Shown here: positions 14,956 through 22,343 of the stretch, piece by piece
Position numbering within the stretch: position 1 is the stretch's first letter
Layout: each line of letters begins with the position of its first letter
Assembly: GCA_038043245.1 (NCBI GenBank)
Contig: JBBTCH010000001.1
Location: 310,001 to 374,000 of the forward strand
Direction of reading: 5' to 3'
Length of the DNA stretch: 64,000 bases
Source of the DNA: JACPFV01 sp038043245
Lineage (GTDB): Bacteria > Pseudomonadota > Gammaproteobacteria > Nevskiales > Nevskiaceae
Notes under the pieces: model-generated
What the model saw: only the letters and a program-made list of their open reading frames with translations
What the model was told of the DNA's origin: nothing
The model's database searches: none
Position numbers and translations under genes: made by a program

Positions 14956-16269
14956 ATGTCAGCACTCGGCCGAGTGGGGGCGGCGGGGATACTGACCGCC
15001 GCCTTTTTAATCCCAGCTGTAACACACGCTGCAAACGAGATTCAATATGCAGGAAGCCAAAACACGCCGGGACTATGCAGCGCAAGCTTCAATGACGCAT
15101 ACAACGCGACCGAAGCTTGCACAAAAATAATGGCAGCCTGTGTCCTCGGAGCACCAGGCTATAGCCAGGGAGCCACGCAAGGAAACTTTGTCAACCCGGG
15201 AGCAACGAGCGGCAATCTCTGCACAGTTATAAAAAACGAACAACCACCCGTAAATTTCCAATCGACATATTCCTCGCTTACCGCCCGCTGCTCCGGCGTC
15301 GGAACATATACAACAAACGCAACGGCACTCAGCTGCAACGCCGACCCTGCTGGACAGTCATTCAACGGCGGACTCGAAATCACAATAACCGGGCAAGCCA
15401 CAGACAAACCATGCGTCCTTCGTAATGGAAAAAACCAACTTCTGCGGCAAGCACCTGAACCCGGCGGCGGTATATCAATCGCTGTCATCTCCTACAATCC
15501 TGCAGCAGTCACTGGCCGGTTTGAAACTGCTGGTCAAATCTGCCAGCCGGGCACCTCTGTAGGAACAGCAGTCGCTGTCATCACAGACGCCGATAACAAT
15601 AAATGCGCAGCCAGTACCAGCGGCACAAAAGTCTGCATCGCGAACAAAAATTGCGGCACCGTCAATGGCGAATACAAATGTCTTAACACGGCGCCACCGG
15701 AAAACACCTGCGTCCAGACTGAAACAGGCCGCACCGTCTGTGCCCGGCCCATCGGCGCAGTAATCGCATCGCCACCTTTCCCAGACAACGGCACACCAGG
15801 CGTACCAGCGACACCGCAAGCCACGATCGAAAATGACGCAACGCAGATCGACGTATATGCACCTGGAACTGCATACGGGGACAGCACACCATCACCGCCA
15901 CCGACAGACGACGGTAAAACCAACGAAGCCGTCTGCGGCGCGCCGCCGCTCCCTGCATGCAATGCAAAAATCGACGAAACCGGAACGCCATCGAACGGCC
16001 CAGCTGGGCCCGTTTTCGATCAAGACGGCATCTTTTCATCTATCACCAGTGCAGCAGGTAATAACCCTTCCAGTGGACAAACAATTCCAATCGTTCCTTT
16101 CAGCAGCAGTTCATGCACCACAATCTCGGGCTCGTTCTTGGGCAAGCCTGTAGATGTACCCGGAACAAGCGGATGCCAGCGCCTCACCAAATTAAAAGAG
16201 ATCTTGGGCTACGCGTTCTATCTGCTCACGGCGTGGTTCCTCGCACGCCGCGCTATCGGCGAGGTCTGA
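14956..16269 (+). CDS. adsorption/attachment protein (pIII-like)
   Basis: 437 aa, starting on the base after the coat-protein stop. The signal peptide is MSALGRVGAAGILTAAFLIPAVTHA. The middle is rich in Ser, Thr, Asn, Pro and cysteines (secreted disulfide protein). A Pro/Asp linker (GDSTPSPPPTDDGKTNE) leads to a C-terminal domain ending in one membrane segment (ILGYAFYLLTAWFLARR). In filamentous phages this layout belongs to the tip protein that binds the host pilus and TolA and caps the particle at release. Codons are less GC-rich than in host genes. Confidence 0.75.
   Translation: MSALGRVGAAGILTAAFLIPAVTHAANEIQYAGSQNTPGLCSASFNDAYNATEACTKIMAACVLGAPGYSQGATQGNFVNPGATSGNLCTVIKNEQPPVNFQSTYSSLTARCSGVGTYTTNATALSCNADPAGQSFNGGLEITITGQATDKPCVLRNGKNQLLRQAPEPGGGISIAVISYNPAAVTGRFETAGQICQPGTSVGTAVAVITDADNNKCAASTSGTKVCIANKNCGTVNGEYKCLNTAPPENTCVQTETGRTVCARPIGAVIASPPFPDNGTPGVPATPQATIENDATQIDVYAPGTAYGDSTPSPPPTDDGKTNEAVCGAPPLPACNAKIDETGTPSNGPAGPVFDQDGIFSSITSAAGNNPSSGQTIPIVPFSSSSCTTISGSFLGKPVDVPGTSGCQRLTKLKEILGYAFYLLTAWFLARRAIGEV
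14979..15008 (+). terminator. terminator-like hairpin inside the start of the pIII-like gene
   Basis: An 8-bp GC stem (GGCGGCGG / CCGCCGCC), a 9-nt loop and TTTTT lie 23 bp after the coat-protein stop, within the signal-peptide codons of the next gene. A 14-bp perfect palindrome (CACTCGGCCGAGTG, 14963-14976) stands just before it. In Ff phages a terminator after gene VIII lowers expression of gene III; here it seems built into the coding sequence. Confidence 0.6.
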
Positions 16270-16270
16270 T

Positions 16271-16591
16271 ATGCCCGCACTCGCAAGTTTCCTCGCAAAC
16301 ATTTTTGCCAGCCTGTTTACATGGCTTGGAACCTACCTCACAAAAAGGGCAGCAAACGCAGTAGCTCTAACCGTACTCATCGCAGGCGCAGCAGTTGCAA
16401 TGTTCGCCATCGTTAACGGTCTCATTGCTGCACTCGTGTTCGCAGCACCTGACGAACTCGGCATTGCTCTTTCTTGGGTCTGGCCTACCAACGGCAGCGC
16501 GTGCCTCTCTGCAATCTTCGGCACTGAGATCGCGCTCGCCGGATACCGCTGGCACAAAGACACAGTGCGCGCCATGTCCTACGTAACGTGA
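16271..16591 (+). CDS. minor virion protein (pVI-like)
   Basis: 106 aa, mostly hydrophobic, with an N-terminal amphipathic stretch (MPALASFLANIFASLFTWLG), two central membrane segments (VALTVLIAGAAVAMFAIVNG and a second following it) and a basic C-terminus (YRWHKD). Position between the adsorption protein and Zot is that of gene VI in filamentous phages. Such proteins (DUF2523/DUF5455 type) help anchor the tip protein and end assembly. Confidence 0.7.
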   Translation: MPALASFLANIFASLFTWLGTYLTKRAANAVALTVLIAGAAVAMFAIVNGLIAALVFAAPDELGIALSWVWPTNGSACLSAIFGTEIALAGYRWHKDTVRAMSYVT

Positions 16592-17394
16592 TTTACGTCA
16601 TCACAGGGCACCTCGGCAGCGGCAAAACACTTCTCGCCGTTGAATTGGCATTCCAATACCTCCGCGAAGGCCGCCGCGTTGCTTCTAATATCACGTTGAA
16701 CCCGGAGTACGCCCTCAGCTGGAAATCACGCGCGTCGCCTCTCAAGCTGCCCTATATCCCCACGGTCGAACACTTTGAAACGATAGGGCAGGGCTACGAG
16801 GGCGACTACGACGAAAACAAATTCGGCCTCGTCCTGCTTGATGAAGCTGGGACATGGCTTAACTCCCGCGACTGGAACGACAAAGACCGCCGCGGACTGT
16901 TCACGTGGATAACGCACGCCAGAAAAAAAGGATGGGACGTGGCCCTCATCGTGCAGGACTACGAATCAATGGACGCGCAGATCAGGCGCAGCGTCACAGA
17001 ATTATTCGTCAGCTGTTCAAGGCTCGACCGAGTAAAAATCCCATATCTCCCGATCAGAATGCCCCGCATTCACATGGCAACCGCGAGATACAAAAGCGAA
17101 CACGGCCCCAAATACAAAACTTGGCAGACACGCGGCACTGATCTCTTCAAAGCCTACGACACACGCGAATCCGTCCGGCCAGAAACTCTCGAGACTGAGA
17201 ACGGTCCACAGGATATGCGCGCGGTCTACTCGATGCTGTCTGCCTGGCACAATCACGGCCGCTACAGACCAGCTCCGCTGCCACTTTGGGCCTACCCAGT
17301 TAAGGCATGTCTCGGCCTGATCATTGGCACTCTGAGCTTTCTTGCAACAATCCAGCACGCGATCCAGACGCCGGCAAAACCAACAAGAATATAA
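16588..17394 (+). CDS. zot: Zot-domain assembly ATPase (pI-like)
   Basis: Starts with GTG overlapping the previous stop (GTGA). The 268-residue protein has a Walker A GHLGSGKT (residues 7-14), a Walker B FGLVLLDEAG (about 80-89) and a single membrane segment near residues 235-255. pI/Zot proteins drive phage extrusion through the inner membrane. The C-terminal tail after the membrane segment is only about 15 residues, much shorter than the periplasmic domain that usually reaches the secretin, so contact with a host secretin may differ. The gene ends just before the right att site. Confidence 0.85.
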   Translation: MIYVITGHLGSGKTLLAVELAFQYLREGRRVASNITLNPEYALSWKSRASPLKLPYIPTVEHFETIGQGYEGDYDENKFGLVLLDEAGTWLNSRDWNDKDRRGLFTWITHARKKGWDVALIVQDYESMDAQIRRSVTELFVSCSRLDRVKIPYLPIRMPRIHMATARYKSEHGPKYKTWQTRGTDLFKAYDTRESVRPETLETENGPQDMRAVYSMLSAWHNHGRYRPAPLPLWAYPVKACLGLIIGTLSFLATIQHAIQTPAKPTRI

Positions 17395-17400
17395 AAGCAT

Positions 17401-17428
17401 ATTGAGTACATTGTATATTATGTTAAAT
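17401..17428. other. right dif/att junction
   Basis: ATTGAGTACAT, then TGTATATTATGTTAAAT at 17412-17428. The latter 17 bases are identical to the central region plus XerD arm of E. coli dif. Joining the host halves of the two junctions rebuilds a dif-like site, ATTGCATACAT-TGTATA-TTATGTTAAAT. This is where XerCD resolves chromosome dimers, at the replication terminus. Confidence 0.85.
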
Positions 17429-17497
17429 AAAAACTTTCTGACTTTAAGGCAACGGGCAATTAATGGCCAAAGCGCGCGACGTTTTTGATCCATTAAA

Positions 17498-17526
17498 TTG
17501 ACTCGCCTACCCCCAAGTGCTATAAC
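17498..17526 (+). promoter_or_regulatory. predicted dksA-like promoter with GC-rich discriminator
   Basis: TTGACT (17498-17503), a 17-bp spacer and TATAAC (17521-17526), followed by GCCGCGC before the expected start of transcription near 17532. A GC-rich discriminator is the hallmark of promoters inhibited by ppGpp and DksA, so autoregulation is plausible. Confidence 0.6.
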
Positions 17527-17561
17527 GCCGCGCTTAAAAAATTATCCAACTGGGTTAAGGC

Positions 17562-18161
17562 ATGAAAAAGAAGGCGGCAGCTGGTAAAAAAACGTCCAAA
17601 CCGGTCAGAAAGTCGGGCGGTCTGAAATTGAAGAAACTGGTCGCGAAAGCGACCAAGTCCGCACACAAATTGATGGCGAAGAAGGTAATTCCTGCATCAA
17701 ACCGTGTTAAATCAAGCATTTCGGCGGGCCTGCAGAAACTCAAGCTGGACCCCTCGATGACTGATGCGCAGATTCGCAGGATGCCCAATTCGGCCTATAT
17801 GAATGACATCCAGCTCGGGTTCTTTCGTGTGCGCTTGCTGCAGCAGAGACAGGAAGTTCTTTCGCGTCAGACGGAAGTCAAGGATCGGCTGAACCAGCAC
17901 GAGAATTTTGCGGACCCGGCTGACCGGGCCTCTGCCGAAGAGGAGCATTGGCTGGATCTTCGGCTGCGTGAGCGAGAGTCAATGCTGTTACGTAAAATTG
18001 ATGAGGCTTTACGGCGCATCAGCGAACGTGAATTTGGCTACTGCAAGGTCACAGGCGAGCCGATCGGCATTCCCAGGCTCCTGGCCAGGCCAACTGCGGA
18101 AGTTTGCGTGGACGTGAAAGGTCAAAACGAACACGTCGAAGCTCAATTCCGCGACCGTTAA
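17562..18161 (+). CDS. dksA: DksA-type RNA polymerase-binding regulator with degenerate zinc finger
   Basis: 199 aa: a Lys/Ala-rich N-terminal extension of about 60 residues, then the DksA body. The coiled-coil tip keeps the key acidic motif FADPADRAS (D118, D121, A123). The zinc-finger region reads GYCKVTGEPIG...AEVCVDVKG, so only C161 and C182 remain of the four usual cysteines; the others are T164 and V185. Two-cysteine or cysteine-poor DksA forms are known and act without zinc. Such proteins bind the RNA polymerase secondary channel and mediate the stringent response. It is followed after 9 bp by tRNA-Lys, likely on the same transcript. Confidence 0.85.
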   Translation: MKKKAAAGKKTSKPVRKSGGLKLKKLVAKATKSAHKLMAKKVIPASNRVKSSISAGLQKLKLDPSMTDAQIRRMPNSAYMNDIQLGFFRVRLLQQRQEVLSRQTEVKDRLNQHENFADPADRASAEEEHWLDLRLRERESMLLRKIDEALRRISEREFGYCKVTGEPIGIPRLLARPTAEVCVDVKGQNEHVEAQFRDR

Positions 18162-18170
18162 AATTTCGAT

Positions 18171-18246
18171 GGGTCGTTAGCTCAGCCGGTAGAGCAGTTC
18201 CCTTTTAAGGAATTGGTCGTTGGTTCGACTCCAACACGACCCACCA
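18171..18246 (+). tRNA. tRNA-Lys (anticodon TTT), CCA encoded
   Basis: A 76-nt cloverleaf: acceptor GGGTCGT/ACGACCC, D-arm AGCTCAGCCGGTAGAGC, anticodon stem-loop with CTTTTAA, T-arm TTGGTTCGACTCCAA, discriminator A and encoded CCA. It lies 9 bp after the dksA stop. The 93 bp after it, up to the queC stop, hold two copies of TGTGTACT and no gene. Confidence 0.97.
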
Positions 18247-18339
18247 TCCAATCAAAGACTTAGAACAACTTACGCAACCAGTTTCAACGTCGACTGTGTA
18301 CTAATTGTGTACTCGATGCGAGTGCCGGCCACCACTAAG

Positions 18340-19017
18340 TCAACCTGCGATGTAGCGTGTAGGGTCTGCTATCCCTGCAGATTGGAACCCTGCCCTGCGT
18401 AATCTGCAGGCGTCACAGTGTCTGCATGCCCTGCCCTGTGGATCGGCCTGATAACAGGACACGGTATCTGCGTAATCCACTCCAAGCGCCATCCCTTGCT
18501 GGATGATGGCTGACTTTTCGAGATCAATGAGTGGCGTATGCACCTTAAAGGGGGCACCGTCGCCGCAGACGCCGGCGCGCGTTGCCAGCGCAGCCATGCT
18601 TTCAAAAGCGGCGATAAATTCGGGTCGGCAGTCCGGGTAGCCCGAATAGTCCCTGGCATTCACCCCGATAAAGATATCGCGCGCACCCAGGGTTTCAGAC
18701 CAGCCCAGCGCCAAGGATAGAAAAAGCGCGTTTCGCGCCGGAACGTAGGTAACCGGGATCCCTTCAGTCGCACTTTCCGGCACCGCCAACGAGTGATTCG
18801 TCAACGCAGAACCGGCGTAGGCTTCCAATGACACGCTCATCACGCGGTGCTCAGCCGCGCCAAAACGGCGCGCGGCCGCTGCCGCTGCCGATAGTTCCGA
18901 GGCGTGACGCTGGCCGTAAGCGATGCTCAGCGCATGGCATTCGAAGCCGCGGGATCGGGCTATCGCCAGAGTTGTCACCGAATCCATGCCGCCGGACAGC
19001 AATACGACCGCCTTCAT
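18340..19017 (-). CDS. queC: 7-cyano-7-deazaguanine synthase QueC
   Basis: 225 aa from ATG 19017 (MKAVVLLSGGMDSVTTLAIA); the open frame extends upstream into queE but without homology. It has the PP-loop ATP-binding motif LLSGGMDS and the zinc-binding cluster CYQADPQGRACRHCDACRLR near the C-terminus. QueC turns 7-carboxy-7-deazaguanine into preQ0 with ATP and ammonia in queuosine synthesis. It directly follows queE with a 1-bp gap and is last in the tol-pal-que run. Confidence 0.95.
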   Translation of the reverse strand: MKAVVLLSGGMDSVTTLAIARSRGFECHALSIAYGQRHASELSAAAAAARRFGAAEHRVMSVSLEAYAGSALTNHSLAVPESATEGIPVTYVPARNALFLSLALGWSETLGARDIFIGVNARDYSGYPDCRPEFIAAFESMAALATRAGVCGDGAPFKVHTPLIDLEKSAIIQQGMALGVDYADTVSCYQADPQGRACRHCDACRLRRAGFQSAGIADPTRYIAG

Positions 19018-19018
19018 G

Positions 19019-19699
19019 TCATCGCCCCGGCTCCCCGCCCCACAAGATTTTGTGCAACTGGATCTGGAAGCGCACCGGCAAACGGTCTTCAATAATCCAG
19101 TCAGCCAGCGTCCGAGGTTCAAGAGCCCCATAGCTGGGTGAAAACAAAACTGTGCTCTTCTGTGGGATCTTGTGGCGGTTCATGATTTCACATGACCATT
19201 CGTAGTCCGCTCGATCACAGATGACAAATTTCACCTGGTCGCGAGAGGTCAAATGATCAAGGTTGGACCACCGGTTTTTGTCAGACTCAGCCGAGCCGGG
19301 CGTTTTGACGTCTACGACCCGAATGACCCTCGGGTCGACGGGAGCGATGTCAATGCTTCCTCCGGTCTCGATCGAGACGGTATATCCGACATCGCACAGC
19401 TGCCGCAGAAGGCCAAGGCAGTTCTTTTGCGCCAGAGGCTCTCCTCCGGTGACACACACCTGCCTGACCGCATGACGGCTGACCTGCGCGAGGATTTCGG
19501 TCGTATCCATCCATTTTCCGCCATGGAAGGCGTAAGCGGTGTCGCAGTACTGGCACCTGAGTGGACACCCCGTAAGCCGGATGAAAACCGTCGGCAGGCC
19601 CATCAGATCGGACTCTCCTTGCAGCGACAGGAAAATCTCGGTCACCTTGAGACGCTGGGAATTCGATGCAATCGGGGTTTCGCTACCCGCCGTTTTCAC
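19019..19699 (-). CDS. queE: 7-carboxy-7-deazaguanine synthase QueE (radical SAM)
   Basis: 226 aa. The start is GTG 19699, overlapping the cpoB stop as GTGA. The [4Fe-4S]/AdoMet motif is TGCPLRCQYCDTAYAF (C-x3-C-x2-C), with the SLQGES substrate motif before it and VTGGEPLAQ, the SAM-binding GGE step, after it. QueE forms the deazapurine ring from carboxytetrahydropterin. It pairs with queC downstream. Confidence 0.95.
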   Translation of the reverse strand: MKTAGSETPIASNSQRLKVTEIFLSLQGESDLMGLPTVFIRLTGCPLRCQYCDTAYAFHGGKWMDTTEILAQVSRHAVRQVCVTGGEPLAQKNCLGLLRQLCDVGYTVSIETGGSIDIAPVDPRVIRVVDVKTPGSAESDKNRWSNLDHLTSRDQVKFVICDRADYEWSCEIMNRHKIPQKSTVLFSPSYGALEPRTLADWIIEDRLPVRFQIQLHKILWGGEPGR

Positions 19700-20484
19700 G
19701 GTGTTTTGAGTTGCTCGAGCCTCGACCGCGCAAGCGCGGCAGCACTGGAACCTGGATGGTTATCGATGACTTTTTGCAGGGTGGCGCGGGCCACATCGGT
19801 TTGACCCAACTGCTGATGCGCCAAACCCGATTTGAAAAGTGCGTCAGCGGCCTTGGGGCTGCCGGGGTATTGATCCAGCACGGCCCGGAATGACTGCAGC
19901 GCGGCACTGAAATCCTTCTTGGCGTAATAAGACTCGCCCATCCAATAATGCGCGTTGTCAGCGTAGCGGCCCTCGGGCCATTTTGAGAGCATTTCCTGAA
20001 AACCGGTGATGGCTTCGTCGTATTTGTTCGACTTCAGCAGATCGAACACCTTCAGGTAAGTCGCTTCCTCTTCGGGTGTCGATGCGGTCTGGGCCCCCGA
20101 TGGAAGCGAAAGCTGATTCTCGATTGAAAGTCGCGTCGAACGCCCGGAAGATTCCAGCGCCTGTATGCGCTTGTCCATGTCCACATACAGCTCTTGGTTG
20201 CGCTTGGACGAACTTTCGATCAGGTAGCGCAGGCCTTCAACATCGCCCCTCAAGCCGCGCATCTCGTCGCCCAGGCGAATGTTGTCTCGACTCTGCGAGG
20301 CGAGATTGAGGTTATCCACTTTTCTGGACACATCCACCAACTTGGTTTCCAGCGCCTGCAAGCGGATTTCTTCCTGCGGCAGCGCGGACGACCCGCCATT
20401 CAGCGGCTGCGCGAAATCAGCGCAGCCCACCAGCAGCAACGGCAACGTCGCTGCGTAAACGACCCGCAGTCTGAGAATCACCAT
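19696..20484 (-). CDS. cpoB: Tol-Pal coordinator CpoB (YbgF)
   Basis: 262 aa from ATG 20484, 8 bp after the pal stop. The N-terminal coiled-coil trimerisation region (about residues 35-95, ALETKLVDVSRKVDNLNL) is followed by three TPR units (EATYLKVFDLLKSNKYDEAI; YADNAHYWMGESYYAKKDFS; ADALFKSGLAHQQLGQTDVA). CpoB links peptidoglycan synthesis to Tol-driven outer-membrane constriction. Unusually, the signal region ends in LLLVGCADF, a good lipobox, so it may be a lipoprotein rather than a soluble periplasmic protein. Confidence 0.9.
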   Translation of the reverse strand: MVILRLRVVYAATLPLLLVGCADFAQPLNGGSSALPQEEIRLQALETKLVDVSRKVDNLNLASQSRDNIRLGDEMRGLRGDVEGLRYLIESSSKRNQELYVDMDKRIQALESSGRSTRLSIENQLSLPSGAQTASTPEEEATYLKVFDLLKSNKYDEAITGFQEMLSKWPEGRYADNAHYWMGESYYAKKDFSAALQSFRAVLDQYPGSPKAADALFKSGLAHQQLGQTDVARATLQKVIDNHPGSSAAALARSRLEQLKTP

Positions 20485-20492
20485 CGGCACGA

Positions 20493-21017
20493 TTACTGCA
20501 GGATGATTTCTGCGCGACGGTTCTGGCTCCACGCGGCGTCGTCATGCCCCAAGGCAATCGGCCGTTCCTCGCCGAAACTGACCACGCTGAGCTGCGTCGC
20601 CCCGACTCCGCGCGATGCCAGCGCTTCACGCAGCGAGTTGCCACGTCGCTCACCCAATGCAACGTTGTATTCGCGCGTACCGCGCTCATCGCAATGCCCT
20701 TCCAGCCTGACTTTGACCGAGGCGTTGGCGACCAGATACTTGGCCCAGGCTTCGACGACGGGAAGGCTTTCCGCCTGGATATCGGATTTGTCGAGATCGA
20801 AGTAGACCGTGCGTTTGGCCAGATCGGCGTCGGAGTCACTGCCCGGCGCGTCGGTTTCCACGCCCGAACCGGAAGCACTCCCGGACTCGGAACCGCTGCT
20901 GCCGGCATTGGCCGAAGACGAAGGACGCTCGACCGAGCCTTTCTTGCCGCGCGTCGCAGTACACCCAACCGAAGTCAGACCGACAACGACAGCAAAGACA
21001 ATCCAGTAATTCTTCAT
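20493..21017 (-). CDS. pal: peptidoglycan-associated lipoprotein Pal
   Basis: 174 aa: lipoprotein signal with lipobox LTSVGC (Cys19), a Ser/Gly-rich linker (residues 33-55), and an OmpA-type peptidoglycan-binding domain (VYFDLDKSDI, LEGHCDERGTREYNVALGERR, SQNRRAEIILQ). It anchors the outer membrane to peptidoglycan and binds TolB. It has a GGAG ribosome-binding site and lies 41 bp after tolB. Confidence 0.96.
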   Translation of the reverse strand: MKNYWIVFAVVVGLTSVGCTATRGKKGSVERPSSSANAGSSGSESGSASGSGVETDAPGSDSDADLAKRTVYFDLDKSDIQAESLPVVEAWAKYLVANASVKVRLEGHCDERGTREYNVALGERRGNSLREALASRGVGATQLSVVSFGEERPIALGHDDAAWSQNRRAEIILQ

Positions 21018-21058
21018 GAAACACTCCTGAGGGTTCGGTAGATTCTAGCTGAAGATGT

Positions 21059-22339
21059 TCAGCGACCTAAAGGGGACCACGACGGCTCTCGCACGTCGCC
21101 TGACTGCGTCAAACGTTGCCGGCTGCGGCCATCGACGCTGACCGTTGCCAGTTCGGCGCCCTTACGGCCTTGTGAGGCATAAATCAAAGTCGCACCATTC
21201 GGCGCAAAACTGGGGCTCTCGTCCAGTGGACCGTCACTGAGGACGCGGAGATTGCGCGTTTGCAGGTCCATGATGCCCACGCGATAGCCCGCATCATCGG
21301 AATTGATCATGGCGATGGATTTTCCGTCCGGTGAATATTCGGGACAAAGATTCTGGCGGCCTTCGAACGTCAGCCGCTTTGCCGATCCACCGGAACTGCT
21401 CACCACATAGATCTGCGGTTGTCCGCCACGATCTGAAGTAAACGCAATCTCCTTCCCGTCAGGAGACCAGGCGGGCTCGGTGTCGATCGCATAGTGTTCA
21501 GTCAGGCGTTTACGCTGGCCCGAATCCACGGTCACCAGATAGATGTCCGGGTTGGATTCAAACGACATGGTGACCGCCAGTGTCCGGCCATCCGGTGACC
21601 AAGCTGGCGCACCGTTGATGCCGCGCTCGAAGGTCAGTTTGCGCAACTCACCCGTGGCCAAGGCATGCAGATAGATTGCGGAACGGCCTTTCTCGAAACC
21701 CACATAGGCCAGTCGCCGACGGTCAGGAGACCAGCTTGGGGACATCAAGGGTTCGCGCGAACTGGCGACTGTGACGGGGTTGACCCCGTCAGCGTCCGCG
21801 ACAATCACCTGGAACAGGCGCTTGCGCCCAGTGCCCGATGCCGTGACGTAAGCGATCTGGGTATCGAAAACCCCACGCACGCCGGTAAGTTTTTCGTAGA
21901 TGCGGTCCGCGGCGATGTGCGCGGTCGAACGCCAGCGGCTGGGGCTGTTCATCGCCACCTCACCGGCAAGGCGGCTCTCACCACGAACCACATCCAGCAG
22001 ATTGAAAGCCAGGATCGACTTGCCACTGGCCGCAGGGTTCAGTTCGCCGAGCACGACATGTTCAACTCCGACCGCAGACCAGTTCTTGTAATCCACCTGG
22101 CTGGCCTGAGTCGGAGTCTCCAGCATGTCTTCACGGCGCAACGGTTTGAACAGGCCGGTGCGCGCCAAGTCTGCTTCGATAACGGCCGCCAGGTCTCCCG
22201 GCGCGGGAGCCGCCGCGGCAAAAGGCACTACCGCGATGGGTTGCGCGCCAGTCTCGCCGCCACTGATGGTGATCTCCAGCTCAGCAAACGCCGGGACTGC
22301 AAACAACCAGAGCGCACCGGCAAACAGGATTCTGTTCAT
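21059..22339 (-). CDS. tolB: Tol-Pal periplasmic protein TolB
   Basis: 426 aa from ATG 22339; the frame extends upstream inside tolA. Signal peptide MNRILFAGALWLFAVPAFA, an N-terminal D1/D2 domain, then a beta-propeller with repeated SPDG/WSPDG blades (MSPSWSPDRRRLAYV, GAPAWSPDGRTLAVT, EPAWSPDGKEIAFTSDRGG). TolB binds Pal and transmits TolA pulling. It is 4 bp after the tolA stop. Confidence 0.96.
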   Translation of the reverse strand: MNRILFAGALWLFAVPAFAELEITISGGETGAQPIAVVPFAAAAPAPGDLAAVIEADLARTGLFKPLRREDMLETPTQASQVDYKNWSAVGVEHVVLGELNPAASGKSILAFNLLDVVRGESRLAGEVAMNSPSRWRSTAHIAADRIYEKLTGVRGVFDTQIAYVTASGTGRKRLFQVIVADADGVNPVTVASSREPLMSPSWSPDRRRLAYVGFEKGRSAIYLHALATGELRKLTFERGINGAPAWSPDGRTLAVTMSFESNPDIYLVTVDSGQRKRLTEHYAIDTEPAWSPDGKEIAFTSDRGGQPQIYVVSSSGGSAKRLTFEGRQNLCPEYSPDGKSIAMINSDDAGYRVGIMDLQTRNLRVLSDGPLDESPSFAPNGATLIYASQGRKGAELATVSVDGRSRQRLTQSGDVREPSWSPLGR

Positions 22340-22343
22340 TGGA

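Larger units (their letters stand above)
10762..17419. mobile_element. integrated filamentous phage (inovirus prophage), about 6.66 kb
   Basis: The segment between the two copies of the 13-bp dif-like core holds a complete inovirus gene order: regulator, replication protein, ssDNA-binding protein, small coat proteins, major coat, adsorption protein, pVI-like protein and Zot-type assembly ATPase. No integrase, transposase or secretin gene is present. This is the pattern of phages that use host XerC/XerD at dif and leave through a host outer-membrane secretin. Gene starts overlap stops throughout. The left and right dif arms differ, as expected after a single phage-dif recombination. Confidence 0.9.

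Noticed and set aside
18340..19131. Longer QueC starting at 19131
   Set aside because: The extra 38 residues lie inside queE in another frame and have no QueC likeness; MKAVVLLSGG is the standard start.
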